This document shows, piece after piece, positions 1 to 7,919 of a DNA stretch of 64,000 nt; positions within the stretch are counted from its first letter, which is position 1, and the number at the start of each line of letters is the position of its first letter. The notes under the pieces were generated by a model. The model was not told the DNA's origin. It ran no database searches and saw nothing but the letters and a program-made list of their open reading frames with translations. The position numbers and the translations under genes were made by a program. The DNA comes from Turicibacter sp. TJ11 (GTDB lineage: Bacteria > Bacillota_I > Bacilli_A > MOL361 > Turicibacteraceae): the NCBI RefSeq assembly GCF_021497505.1, contig NZ_CP069349.1, positions 769,861 to 833,860 on the forward strand, read 5' to 3'.

Positions 1-1097
1 TACATATCACTTTCATCGTGATTAGTTAATAAAATAACGGTTACTTTATCTTCTTGGTGGCGTAAAAACATCGAATGCCAACCAATTAAATTTCCAGTAT
101 GAGAAATGGTATTTTCAACACCACTACTTACAAACCATCCGTAACCATAAGGCTTATTCCCAACCTTTGAATAGGCTTGTGTCATGAGATCGTAACTTGC
201 TTTTGAAATGAGAGTGTTATTTTTTAAGGCACGATCATATTTATATAAATCCATCGCTGTCGAATGCATGCCACCTGATGCATAACCAAATGAAGGATGT
301 AAGACGATAGCTTCAGAATTTTCAGAGATATTTTCAGTATATGCAGTTGCTAACATTTCTAACGGTTCATTAGAGATATTTAATCCTGAATGTGTCATAC
401 CAGTAGGTTCTAAAATATGTTCTTGAAGATACGCTTCGTAAGGTTGACCACTTACTTTTTCAATGATCGCGCCTAAAACGTCATAGCCTAAATTAGAATA
501 AATCGAGTAAGTTCCTGGTTCTTCGTAATATAGATTCGAAGTTCTAAAAGCAGGCACAATCATTTCATCTACCGTTGTGACTTTACTATAGTTGGTTAAA
601 TCATCACCACAGTAAAGACCTGATGTATGAGTTAGTAATTGATGAATCGTTATTTGATCCGCATGTGGCATATCAGGAAAATATAAATCAATGGTTTGAT
701 CGAGTGTTAATTTTCCCGCTTCGACTAATTGCAAAATACTAACAGCAACAAAAGATTTTGAAACAGATGCAATATGAAATTGATGATTGACCGACATTTC
801 TTCACTTTGCGCCACATTGGCTAATCCGTATCCTTTTAATAAAATAATTTCACCTTCCGATGCGACTAAGGTCACGCCGTTAAATGCTTGATCAACTAAA
901 TAAGCATCAATGGACTCTGCTAACGTTGGGTACGTTAAAGAGACCGTTTCAGTGATGACTTCATCAATCGCCTCATTCTCGTTTGATTCGACTGATTGAT
1001 TGTTTAGCTTTGGAATCATATTTAACTGTTTCGATTGAATCCCACATCCCACTAAAAGAAGAGTCATTAAACCAATTAAATTAAACTTTATTTTCAT
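1..1097 (-). CDS. Serine hydrolase (class C beta-lactamase-like) lipoprotein, 3' end cut by window edge
   Basis: Translation from the ATG at 1097 gives an N-terminal hydrophobic stretch ending in the lipobox LLLVGC, so the protein is probably a membrane-anchored extracellular lipoprotein. About 100 residues on there is an SVSK (SxxK) nucleophile motif and further on a YSN motif (IYSNLGYD), the signature of the beta-lactamase/penicillin-binding-protein-like serine hydrolase family. A GGGAGG ribosome binding site lies just upstream of the start. About 365 residues are visible. The last two window bases read TA on this strand, so the next codon is either tyrosine or a stop; the gene ends at or just beyond the edge. 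Members act on peptidoglycan-related peptides, esters or beta-lactams; the substrate cannot be read from the sequence. Confidence 0.85.
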   Translation of the reverse strand, partial: MKIKFNLIGLMTLLLVGCGIQSKQLNMIPKLNNQSVESNENEAIDEVITETVSLTYPTLAESIDAYLVDQAFNGVTLVASEGEIILLKGYGLANVAQSEEMSVNHQFHIASVSKSFVAVSILQLVEAGKLTLDQTIDLYFPDMPHADQITIHQLLTHTSGLYCGDDLTNYSKVTTVDEMIVPAFRTSNLYYEEPGTYSIYSNLGYDVLGAIIEKVSGQPYEAYLQEHILEPTGMTHSGLNISNEPLEMLATAYTENISENSEAIVLHPSFGYASGGMHSTAMDLYKYDRALKNNTLISKASYDLMTQAYSKVGNKPYGYGWFVSSGVENTISHTGNLIGWHSMFLRHQEDKVTVILLTNHDESDM

Positions 1098-1410
1098 AAA
1101 TCCTCCCAATATTAACAAAATTGATCCACTGTTTTATCCTTTATTTACTGTAGCATAATTTTCCTTAAAAAACTTTATTTTTCGACAAAAAACTCAAAAT
1201 GTTATGTATACAAGGTGTGATGCAATTTTCATGGCAAAGCTCTGATGACATCCATTCATTGAAATTTAAACTTTAATTTCATTATGGGCATTTTCTTTAA
1301 CTTCTACACTTAGTTAATTCTTTTAAATATAAGATGAATCATTAAAAACATATAGGTTCGTTCTTTATTAGTCTATGAAACATAAAATGAGGTTATTCTA
1401 ATGAGGGCAT
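1098..1410. other. Intergenic region
   Basis: AT-rich spacer of about 310 bases between the serine hydrolase start and the terminator of the phosphatase gene. Apart from the ribosome binding site of the hydrolase I see no convincing gene, repeat or promoter hexamer pair. Confidence 0.5.
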
Positions 1411-1440
1411 AAAAAAAGAGGTTTTGATAACCTCTTTTAT
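1411..1440 (-). terminator. Rho-independent terminator of histidine phosphatase gene
   Basis: An AAAGAGGTT/AACCTCTTT stem with a short loop, followed on the minus strand by a T run, directly overlaps the end of the phosphatase gene. Confidence 0.8.
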
Positions 1441-2021
1441 AGACAGGGACGAATGACTTCTATGAGTTTGAATACTTGATCTTCATACTCATATTTACAA
1501 ATCGTGCAATTTGGAAAGCCACCTTCACTCATAATTTGTTGCACCTTTTCCTCACTAACCCAATTTCTCATAAAATGAAAGCAAGCTCCCCCGTGAGACA
1601 CTGCCAAAACTGTATGATGATCGTCTTTTTCCATGATCTCCGTACACGTCTTTTTCATGCGCTTTTTCACTTCTTCTTGGGATTCCCCTCCATAAGGTAC
1701 AAAAAAGGTTGCATAACCCCCAGGTGTTTTGGGGTTTAAATCTTCACTTTCTCCTTCAAATGTTCCAAAATTCATTTCTTTTAATCCTTTAAGTCTCAAA
1801 TAAGTAACCCCTTCCCCAATCGCAAATTCTAATGTATCACAAGCTCGTTCAGCGGTTGAACTATAAAAATGATCAAATGATACATCCTTTAAATAGTCCC
1901 CAGCCATTTTAGCTTGTTCAATTCCTCGTTCAGTTAATGGTGAATCGCAAGCTCCTTGAATTTTTCGACGTAAATTAAATAACGTTTGTCCATGACGCAT
2001 TAAATAAAATGTTTTTTTCAT
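1437..2021 (-). CDS. Histidine phosphatase family protein (phosphoglycerate mutase-like)
   Basis: The N-terminus carries the RHG motif LMRHGQT, with the phospho-accepting histidine near residue 9, and a second catalytic histidine lies in AVSHGG in the C-terminal third. These define the histidine phosphatase superfamily. At about 194 residues it has the usual length of small cytosolic members such as broad-specificity phosphatases. The ATG at 2021 is preferred over an upstream in-frame ATG at 2039 because GGAGGG lies seven bases before it. Fold-level assignment is certain; the substrate (sugar phosphate, nucleotide or cofactor intermediate) is not. It stands alone, with its own terminator. Confidence 0.85.
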   Translation of the reverse strand: MKKTFYLMRHGQTLFNLRRKIQGACDSPLTERGIEQAKMAGDYLKDVSFDHFYSSTAERACDTLEFAIGEGVTYLRLKGLKEMNFGTFEGESEDLNPKTPGGYATFFVPYGGESQEEVKKRMKKTCTEIMEKDDHHTVLAVSHGGACFHFMRNWVSEEKVQQIMSEGGFPNCTICKYEYEDQVFKLIEVIRPCL

Positions 2022-2097
2022 CCAAATCCCTCCAATCATTCATTACTTTTATTGTAGCTGATGGAGCACACTCCAAGTCAAGCGGTTTCACCAAAAA

Positions 2098-2370
2098 AAT
2101 TCTATGATATTTGGTGTTGCTGATTACGCAACACCTTTTTTCATGACATAAAAAACGAGACGTCAAGTCTCTGTCCTGGTACATTGTTATTAGCAAAGGA
2201 ATTCTCTCGTACAAACCGAATCATTGTCAAAAGTGGGGGATTTTATTTGATTCAAAATTTAACTAAACCTAAAATTAAAATCCTAGCAGTGTAGCTACTA
2301 GGATTTTAATTTAGTTTTTTATTGTAATAGGTTACTATTTAATCAGTAATACGATTTGATAAAGTTCCTC
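2098..2370. mobile_element. Internally deleted remnant of an ISL3-family element
   Basis: The left 110-120 bases align with the left end of the intact ISL3 element at 57324 (shared TTTGGTGTTGCTGAT and the following hairpins), and the right 120 bases align with that element's right end (shared AAAATCCTAGCAG, ACTAGGATTT and TTGTAATAGGTT). The transposase body is missing, so what is left is about 270 bases of both termini. The pieces have diverged by many point changes, so the deletion is not recent. Its AAAATCCTAG/CTAGGATTTT hairpin near 2277-2307 lies downstream of metK and may serve as that operon's terminator. Confidence 0.75.
2277..2310 (-). terminator. Hairpin in ISL3 remnant, possible terminator of the spe-metK operon
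   Basis: A 10-bp stem AAAATCCTAG/CTAGGATTTT with an 11-base loop is followed on the minus strand by a T-rich stretch. No other clear terminator lies between the metK stop codon at 2445 and this site. Confidence 0.45.
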
Positions 2371-2444
2371 TTTTCAAAGCAGAAACAGAAATATTTATCA
2401 GTCTTAGTTCGATTACTTTCACACTAAAAAGGCGATTTAGGGGG

Positions 2445-3605
2445 TTAGACGGCTAGTGAAATGACTTGTTCCCAAGGTAAATTTCCTTGTCCAAAATGTC
2501 CATAAGCCGCTGTTTGTTTAAAGATGGGTTGTCTTAATTGTAACATTTCAATAATGCCTTGTGGGTGAAGCTTAAAATTCTTTTTAATGATTTCGACTAA
2601 TTCTTCATTTGAAACTTTCGCTGTTCCAAAATCTTCAACTAAGATCGAAGTTGGTTCAGCCACACCAATAGCGTATGATAATTGGATTTCACATTTTTCT
2701 GCTAACCCATTCGCCACAATATTTTTGGCAATGAAACGGGCCATATAAGCTGCTGAACGATCCACTTTTGTTGAATCTTTTCCTGAAAATGCTCCACCTC
2801 CATGACGAGCATATCCGCCATATGTATCAACAATGATTTTGCGTCCAGTTAACCCCGCATCTCCGTCAGGGCCACCGATCACAAATCGTCCAGTAGGGTT
2901 AATAAAAATACGTGTTTTCTCATCCATTAATGCTTGTTCAATAATGGGTTCGATAACATGTACTTTTAAGTCTGAAACAATTTGAGCATGTGTGACAGCT
3001 TCATCATGTTGCGTTGAAATCACAATTGTATCGACACGTATAGGCTCATTCGCTTCATTATACTCTACTGTCACCTGTGTTTTACCATCAGGTCGTAAGT
3101 AAGGTAAGGTTTGATTTTTACGAACTTCACTTAACCTCTTCGCCAGCTTATGAGCTAACGAAATCGGTAAGGGCATTAATTCTTCCGTTTCACGACAAGC
3201 ATAACCAAACATTAACCCTTGATCTCCAGCTCCAATGATGGCTTCTTCCTCTTCATTTTCACGTGCTTCTAAAGATGTATCGACTCCTTGTGCGATATCT
3301 GGTGATTGAGCATTTAATTCAATCATCACACGACACTGATCAGCATCTAAGCCCACTTCTTTGGCCGTATAACCAATTTCACGAATGGTTTGGCGAACAA
3401 TTGCTTCAAAGTCAACTTTAGCATCTGTTGTAATTTCTCCTGTCACTAACACTAAATCTTTTGATGCAACCGTTTCACAAGCAACGCGCGCCATGGGGTC
3501 TTGTGCTAACACCGCATCTAAGATTGCATCTGAAATCTGATCACAAACTTTATCTGGATGCCCCTCTGTTACTGATTCTGATGTGAATAATTTACGTTGT
3601 TTCAT
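2445..3605 (-). CDS. metK: S-adenosylmethionine synthetase (methionine adenosyltransferase)
   Basis: This 386-residue protein makes S-adenosylmethionine from methionine and ATP. It shows the family signatures: the ATP-binding [16 protein letters not shown] near residue 15, the [11 protein letters not shown] hexapeptide region near residue 125 and the P-loop-like GGGAFSGKD near residue 270. Length is standard. GGAGAAGAG lies shortly before the ATG. It is the last gene of the speA-speD-speE-speB-metK unit, which is notable because SpeD consumes its product; co-transcription would match cofactor supply to spermidine synthesis. SAM also serves all cellular methylations, so other promoters may exist, but I see no SAM riboswitch in the 30-base gap to speB. 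Confidence 0.97.
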   Translation of the reverse strand: MKQRKLFTSESVTEGHPDKVCDQISDAILDAVLAQDPMARVACETVASKDLVLVTGEITTDAKVDFEAIVRQTIREIGYTAKEVGLDADQCRVMIELNAQSPDIAQGVDTSLEARENEEEEAIIGAGDQGLMFGYACRETEELMPLPISLAHKLAKRLSEVRKNQTLPYLRPDGKTQVTVEYNEANEPIRVDTIVISTQHDEAVTHAQIVSDLKVHVIEPIIEQALMDEKTRIFINPTGRFVIGGPDGDAGLTGRKIIVDTYGGYARHGGGAFSGKDSTKVDRSAAYMARFIAKNIVANGLAEKCEIQLSYAIGVAEPTSILVEDFGTAKVSNEELVEIIKKNFKLHPQGIIEMLQLRQPIFKQTAAYGHFGQGNLPWEQVISLAV

Positions 3606-3635
3606 AATCTCTTCTCCTACCTATCTTATTTCTAT

Positions 3636-4508
3636 TTATTTTACTGCCACTAATAAGGCTAATTCTCTTAAGACTTTACAAGCCACAATGGTTGACACAT
3701 TCGTTTGGTCATAATGAGGACTTAATTCGACTAAATCAGCTCCCACTACTTCAATCGTTGACTCTTTAATGACTTCAAAAACTGTTTCCAATTCTTTATA
3801 CGTAATGCCACCAGGTTCTGGCGTTCCCGTTCCAGGGAAGATGGATGGATCTAGAATATCTAAATCAATCGTAATATAAACTTTTTTCCCTGCTAATTGT
3901 GCCACGATATCTTTCACACTATGAACTGTAAATGGCTCCATATAAGTATGCTGTTCTTTTAATGCAAAATCAAATTCTTGTTTCATTCCCGAACGAATCC
4001 CAAACTGATAAATTCGATGGTCGCCTAGTAAATCCCAACAACGGCGAATGACTGTGGCATGCGATAATTTTTCGTGATGATATGTATCTCGTAAATCGGT
4101 ATGCGCATCAAAATGTAAAAGGTGTACATCAGGATGCTTTTTAATAAGTGCTTCAATAACTGGTAAGGTTACTAAATGCTCGCCACCAATCATTAACGGT
4201 TTTTTATCATCTTGAATAATTTGTGAAGCAACTTCGTTTATTTCAGATAAAATTTTAACCGTATTTCCGTTTGATAAAGAGACATCTCCTGCATCACAGA
4301 TTAAAAACTCTTCTAAATCTAAATCCAGTCTTGGACTATACGTTTCGATTCCATCTGATTCAAGACGCATTTGACTTGCTGCAAAACGTGTTCCTGGTCG
4401 ATAAGAAGTTGTTCCATCAAATGGCGCACCGAATACGATGACGTTTGCTTCTTCATAAGACGAATCCATTGCTAAAAACTGAGCCGCATTAGTTAGATGA
4501 TTTTGCAT
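3636..4508 (-). CDS. speB: Agmatinase
   Basis: An arginase/agmatinase-family ureohydrolase that converts agmatine to putrescine and urea. The binuclear manganese site is visible as HFDAHTDLRD in the middle and DLDILDP in the C-terminal part, together with the GGEH motif. The ATG at 4508 is chosen because AAAGGAG lies ten bases upstream; the in-frame TTG at 4514 sits too close to that site. The start lies inside the 3' end of speE (20-base overlap), so translation is likely coupled. Agmatinase rather than arginase is inferred from the neighbours: an arginine decarboxylase upstream would supply agmatine, and SpeE would use the putrescine. Confidence 0.93.
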   Translation of the reverse strand: MQNHLTNAAQFLAMDSSYEEANVIVFGAPFDGTTSYRPGTRFAASQMRLESDGIETYSPRLDLDLEEFLICDAGDVSLSNGNTVKILSEINEVASQIIQDDKKPLMIGGEHLVTLPVIEALIKKHPDVHLLHFDAHTDLRDTYHHEKLSHATVIRRCWDLLGDHRIYQFGIRSGMKQEFDFALKEQHTYMEPFTVHSVKDIVAQLAGKKVYITIDLDILDPSIFPGTGTPEPGGITYKELETVFEVIKESTIEVVGADLVELSPHYDQTNVSTIVACKVLRELALLVAVK

Positions 4509-5358
4509 CTTCAAGCATCTCCTTTACATACGTTGGTAACATAAACGATCCCACATGAAGATCTGTGTTATAGTATTTTGTCTTTAATCCTAATGCTTGC
4601 CATTCATTGAATTTAGCATCTTGAACCGGATCAAATGTTTTTGAAGCAAATCCAAATAACCAATGTCCCGATGGATACGTTGGGATATGGGCTTGATAGA
4701 CTTTTGCAATTGGGAAAATGCGGTTAATCTTTTCATGTGCACGTTTCATTTCATGTGCATTTTGATTGAAATAGGGACTTTCATTTTGGTTGACTAAAAT
4801 TCCATCTTTTGAAAGGATACGGTAGCAATTTTCATAGAATACAGTTGAGAATAATCCTTCTCCTGGTCCAATTGGATCGGTTGAATCCACAATAATTAAA
4901 TCGTAGCTTTCATCGTGAGCATTCGCTACCCAAGCAACCCCATCTTCAAAATATAAATGAATACGTTCATCTTCTTCTAATTTAGAAGCTGTAATAGGTA
5001 AAAATTCTAATGAAGCACGAACGACTAATTCATCAATTTCAACCATATCAATGCGTTTGATATGAGGATAACGTGATAATTCACGAGCTGTCCCCCCATC
5101 ACCACCACCAATGATTAAAACATTTTTAATGTCTGGATTCACACACATTGGCGTATGAACAATGCTATCATGATAAATAAATTCGTCTTTTTCATTTACC
5201 ATCATTAATCCATCTAACGTTAAAAACTTTCCAAACTCTTGACTTTCAAACACATCTACTTGTTGAAAGTCTGATTTTTTTGAATATAACTGCTTATCGA
5301 CTTTAATTGAAAAACGTACGTTTTCTGTCCACTCTTCTGTATACCAAAATTCCATCAT
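4489..5358 (-). CDS. speE: Spermidine synthase (putrescine aminopropyltransferase)
   Basis: This 289-residue protein transfers an aminopropyl group from decarboxylated SAM to putrescine. The nucleotide-binding glycine motif GGGDGG lies near residue 85 and the catalytic aspartate region reads VDSTDPIGP near residue 158, both diagnostic of spermidine synthases. GGAGAG lies upstream of two tandem ATGs (5358 and 5355); I use the first. It follows speD by 18 bases and overlaps speB. Function is secure for the family; preference for putrescine is inferred from its neighbours. Confidence 0.95.
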   Translation of the reverse strand: MMEFWYTEEWTENVRFSIKVDKQLYSKKSDFQQVDVFESQEFGKFLTLDGLMMVNEKDEFIYHDSIVHTPMCVNPDIKNVLIIGGGDGGTARELSRYPHIKRIDMVEIDELVVRASLEFLPITASKLEEDERIHLYFEDGVAWVANAHDESYDLIIVDSTDPIGPGEGLFSTVFYENCYRILSKDGILVNQNESPYFNQNAHEMKRAHEKINRIFPIAKVYQAHIPTYPSGHWLFGFASKTFDPVQDAKFNEWQALGLKTKYYNTDLHVGSFMLPTYVKEMLEDAKSSN

Positions 5359-5376
5359 AATCTCTCCTTTTATTGA

Positions 5377-5802
5377 TTAAACAGCTTTTGCTTCAACTGG
5401 TTTATGTGTAATTAATCCTAACTCCTCTTTGCTATGTTTTTGAATTTTTGACGTTAAACCACGTGGGATTTCAATCGATTCACTAAACTCTGATTTTAAA
5501 ATCGTTTCTAAATGTTCAAAGCTTTTCCATGGATCAATATCCCCACATGTGAAAAAGTCAGCTGATGCGAATCCATATTCCGGCCAAGTATGAATGGTTA
5601 AGTGTGATTCAGCTACAATGACAGCTCCACTCACTCCCCATGGATTAAAGTGGTGGAAAACTGAATCCACAATGGTTGCTTTTGCTTCTAATGCCGCTTC
5701 ATTCATTGATTGTTCAATGAATTCAGGATTTTTTAATACGTCTGAATCACAATTGTAGTATTCTACTAAAATATGACGTCCTAATGTTTCAACTTTATGC
5801 AT
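5377..5802 (-). CDS. speD: S-adenosylmethionine decarboxylase proenzyme (prokaryotic class 1B)
   Basis: A small (141-residue) pyruvoyl enzyme that decarboxylates SAM to provide the aminopropyl donor. The self-cleavage site is visible in AESHLTIHTWPEYG; cleavage before that serine would generate the pyruvoyl group. The catalytic cysteine lies in FFTCGD. The ATG at 5802 is chosen over an in-frame GTG at 5811 because AAAGGAG lies eight bases before the ATG. It sits 18 bases downstream of speA, so the two are probably co-transcribed. Confidence 0.96.
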   Translation of the reverse strand: MHKVETLGRHILVEYYNCDSDVLKNPEFIEQSMNEAALEAKATIVDSVFHHFNPWGVSGAVIVAESHLTIHTWPEYGFASADFFTCGDIDPWKSFEHLETILKSEFSESIEIPRGLTSKIQKHSKEELGLITHKPVEAKAV

Positions 5803-5820
5803 AGTTAACACTCCTTTATC

Positions 5821-7341
5821 TTAAGAGAGATTGTTTTCTTTAATCACTAATAACTGTTTTAGTTCGTTATCAACATTATCTGTTAAAAAAGCATGACTTT
5901 GTTTTAAGTGCTTTAATGAAATAATGACTTCTGATGTAATTCGCTCACCTGGAGCCACAATTGGAATACCCGGAGGATAAGCTAAAATAGATTCTCCCGA
6001 TAATCTCCCGACGGCCTCTTCAAGTGGCACTAGTTCTTTTTCGCAAAAATAGGCCTCACGCGGTGATAATCCAACTTGAGGATGACTCACGAGTTTAAAT
6101 GGCGTCGATTCAATCTTTGATTTTTTATACGATTGATTTGCAATTTCTTTAAACGCGTGGATTAAACGATTAATATGTTTTAACTGATCACCTAAGCTGA
6201 TGATAGCTAAGACGTTATTAAAATCAGGCATCTCCAATTGGATATTGTATTTTTTCCACATGATGTCATAGACCTCAAATCCCGTTAATCCTAATCCTTG
6301 AACATTTACCCCTAATTTAGTCACATCATAAGACTGGTGATAAACACCTATCGGTTCAATGGTATATAGGCCAGGAATTTGATTAATTTTATATCGAGCA
6401 TACTCACTCAAATAAATTGTTTTCGATAATTGTTCATAACCATTTAACACTAAGTTTTGGCGTGCTCCATCTAAACTACTCATGAGTAAGTAAGAGCATG
6501 ATGTGGATTGTAACATATTAATCACTTGTTGAACTTTTTTAATATCCACTCGTTTTTTATTCACAAGTAAGGCTGATGCTTGTGTTAACGCTCCTCCGGT
6601 TTTATGAAGGCTCACACATGAGACATCTGCCCCTAACTCCATTCCTGAGGGTGGCAAATCAGGGTGAAATGGAAAATGAGCTCCATGTGCTTCATCCACT
6701 AAAACAAGAACGTGACGCTCATGACAAACCTTAATAATTTGCTCTAAATCTGTGACAAAACCATAATAAGTTGGATTTAATAAAAAGACAGCTTTAATAC
6801 TTGAATCTTGATCAAGCATCGCTTCAATCACAGATGGTTTCACATTACAAGCAATTCCTTCTTGTTGAAGTAATTCAGTTTGCAAATAAATAGGTGTTGC
6901 ACCGCATAAAATCAAACCATTTAATGCTGATTTATGAATATTTCTCGGTAGCAATACTTTATCGTTCGGTCCTAATACTGACATTAGCATACAGTGAATC
7001 GCCGATGTCGTTCCATTTGTCATGAAAAAGGCAGCATCTGCATGATAAGCATCCGCTAACAATTCCTGTGCTTCTTTAATTACGCCTTTAGCATTTGAAA
7101 CATGATCAAGCAATGGAAGGGAATTAACATCCATTCTCATGAGATCATGTCCAAAATATTGATTTAACACCTTTACTCCCTGTCCGCGTTTATGGCCAGG
7201 AACATCAAAAGCTGCAATATCTTGAAGGCTATAGTCTTTTAACGCCGCTAAAAGTGGTAGGTCACGATGTTTTTCTAATCGATTACTATCTATGACTGAG
7301 ACAGATGGTTCGTTTAAATCCATACATTTTAAATGACTCAC
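5821..7341 (-). CDS. speA: Arginine decarboxylase (Orn/Lys/Arg decarboxylase family, SpeA type)
   Basis: A PLP-dependent decarboxylase of about 506 residues. The N-terminal part carries the major fold-type I domain with DVPGHKRG near residue 45, DEAHGAHFPFH in the middle and the PLP lysine in SLHKTGGALTQ. The C-terminal domain includes the family's AYPPGIPI. The start is a GTG at 7341: AAAGGAGG lies eight bases before it, and the longer frame from a TTG at 7365 would run through that ribosome binding site. Arginine is the inferred substrate because an agmatinase is in the same operon; lysine or ornithine decarboxylases of this fold cannot be excluded by sequence alone. It is the first gene of the polyamine operon. 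Confidence 0.9.
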   Translation of the reverse strand: MSHLKCMDLNEPSVSVIDSNRLEKHRDLPLLAALKDYSLQDIAAFDVPGHKRGQGVKVLNQYFGHDLMRMDVNSLPLLDHVSNAKGVIKEAQELLADAYHADAAFFMTNGTTSAIHCMLMSVLGPNDKVLLPRNIHKSALNGLILCGATPIYLQTELLQQEGIACNVKPSVIEAMLDQDSSIKAVFLLNPTYYGFVTDLEQIIKVCHERHVLVLVDEAHGAHFPFHPDLPPSGMELGADVSCVSLHKTGGALTQASALLVNKKRVDIKKVQQVINMLQSTSCSYLLMSSLDGARQNLVLNGYEQLSKTIYLSEYARYKINQIPGLYTIEPIGVYHQSYDVTKLGVNVQGLGLTGFEVYDIMWKKYNIQLEMPDFNNVLAIISLGDQLKHINRLIHAFKEIANQSYKKSKIESTPFKLVSHPQVGLSPREAYFCEKELVPLEEAVGRLSGESILAYPPGIPIVAPGERITSEVIISLKHLKQSHAFLTDNVDNELKQLLVIKENNLS

Positions 7342-7406
7342 CTTATTCTCCTCCTTTCTATGCAAAGAGATTCATTCCTCTTCCAGTTACTAATATAAGA
7401 CTGTTT

Positions 7407-7423
7407 GTTTAGTATTTATAAAC
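7407..7423. promoter_or_regulatory. Candidate polyamine operator in front of speA (GTTTA-N7-TAAAC)
   Basis: GTTTAGTATTTATAAAC is a 17-bp motif with perfect five-base inverted arms. The same arms and a TATT core occur at 7676-7692 and, on the opposite strand, at 63290-63306 in front of the polyamine import operon. It lies about 65 bases before the speA start. Binding by the XRE-cupin regulator at 62705-63247 is an inference. Confidence 0.5.
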
Positions 7424-7599
7424 TTTTTGGGTAAAAAAAAGATTTTTTAGCTAAAAACATAAAATAAACTCTTTCATTTTTTGCTTTATCACACAAAAAT
7501 CCACAACAAAAAAATAAGATAAAACCCTTAATTTCCTATAAATGGATTTTAATTCATCTTTTTTCGCCCTGTTAGCTGATTGCCAGCACAACATCGATT

Positions 7600-7628
7600 A
7601 TAATAGTACACTTTTTCTCCTTTATCAA
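7600..7628 (-). promoter_or_regulatory. Candidate promoter for the speA operon
   Basis: On the minus strand TTGATA is followed after 17 bases by TATTAT (with an overlapping TATAAT three bases further). This would give a leader of about 250 bases before speA. A promoter nearer the gene was not found but is possible. Confidence 0.4.
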
Positions 7629-7675
7629 TACCTTTTTAGCAAAAAATATAAAAATTTAATTTTTTTTAACCTTTT

Positions 7676-7692
7676 GTTTGGTATTACTAAAC
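7676..7692. promoter_or_regulatory. Second candidate polyamine operator (GTTTG-N7-TAAAC)
   Basis: GTTTGGTATTACTAAAC differs in one arm base from the perfect version at 7407 and shares the GTATT core. It lies upstream of the candidate speA promoter and about 45 bases from the IS1182 element. The rest of 7342-7735 is AT-rich leader without a recognisable gene. Confidence 0.4.
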
Positions 7693-7919
7693 TAAACTTA
7701 CTTTAATCAATCCAGAAGTTTAATTTATATAAACTAACAAAAAGGGGCTGTATCAAAATGACTAAAATTTTATAGTCATGGAGCGACATGCTCCTTTTTT
7801 TGGCTATTCATCGTAAAAAAATCAGTCTGTAAATTTAATTTTATGGGTTAGACTTAATTTTAAGCACGACGAAAAGAAGGACGTTTCTTTCCTTCAAAAT
7901 GACAGTCTATTCTGATTTT

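Noticed and set aside
2371-2444. SAM riboswitch or other RNA element next to metK
   Set aside because: This is downstream of metK, and the gap upstream of metK is only 30 bases; no riboswitch fold is possible there.
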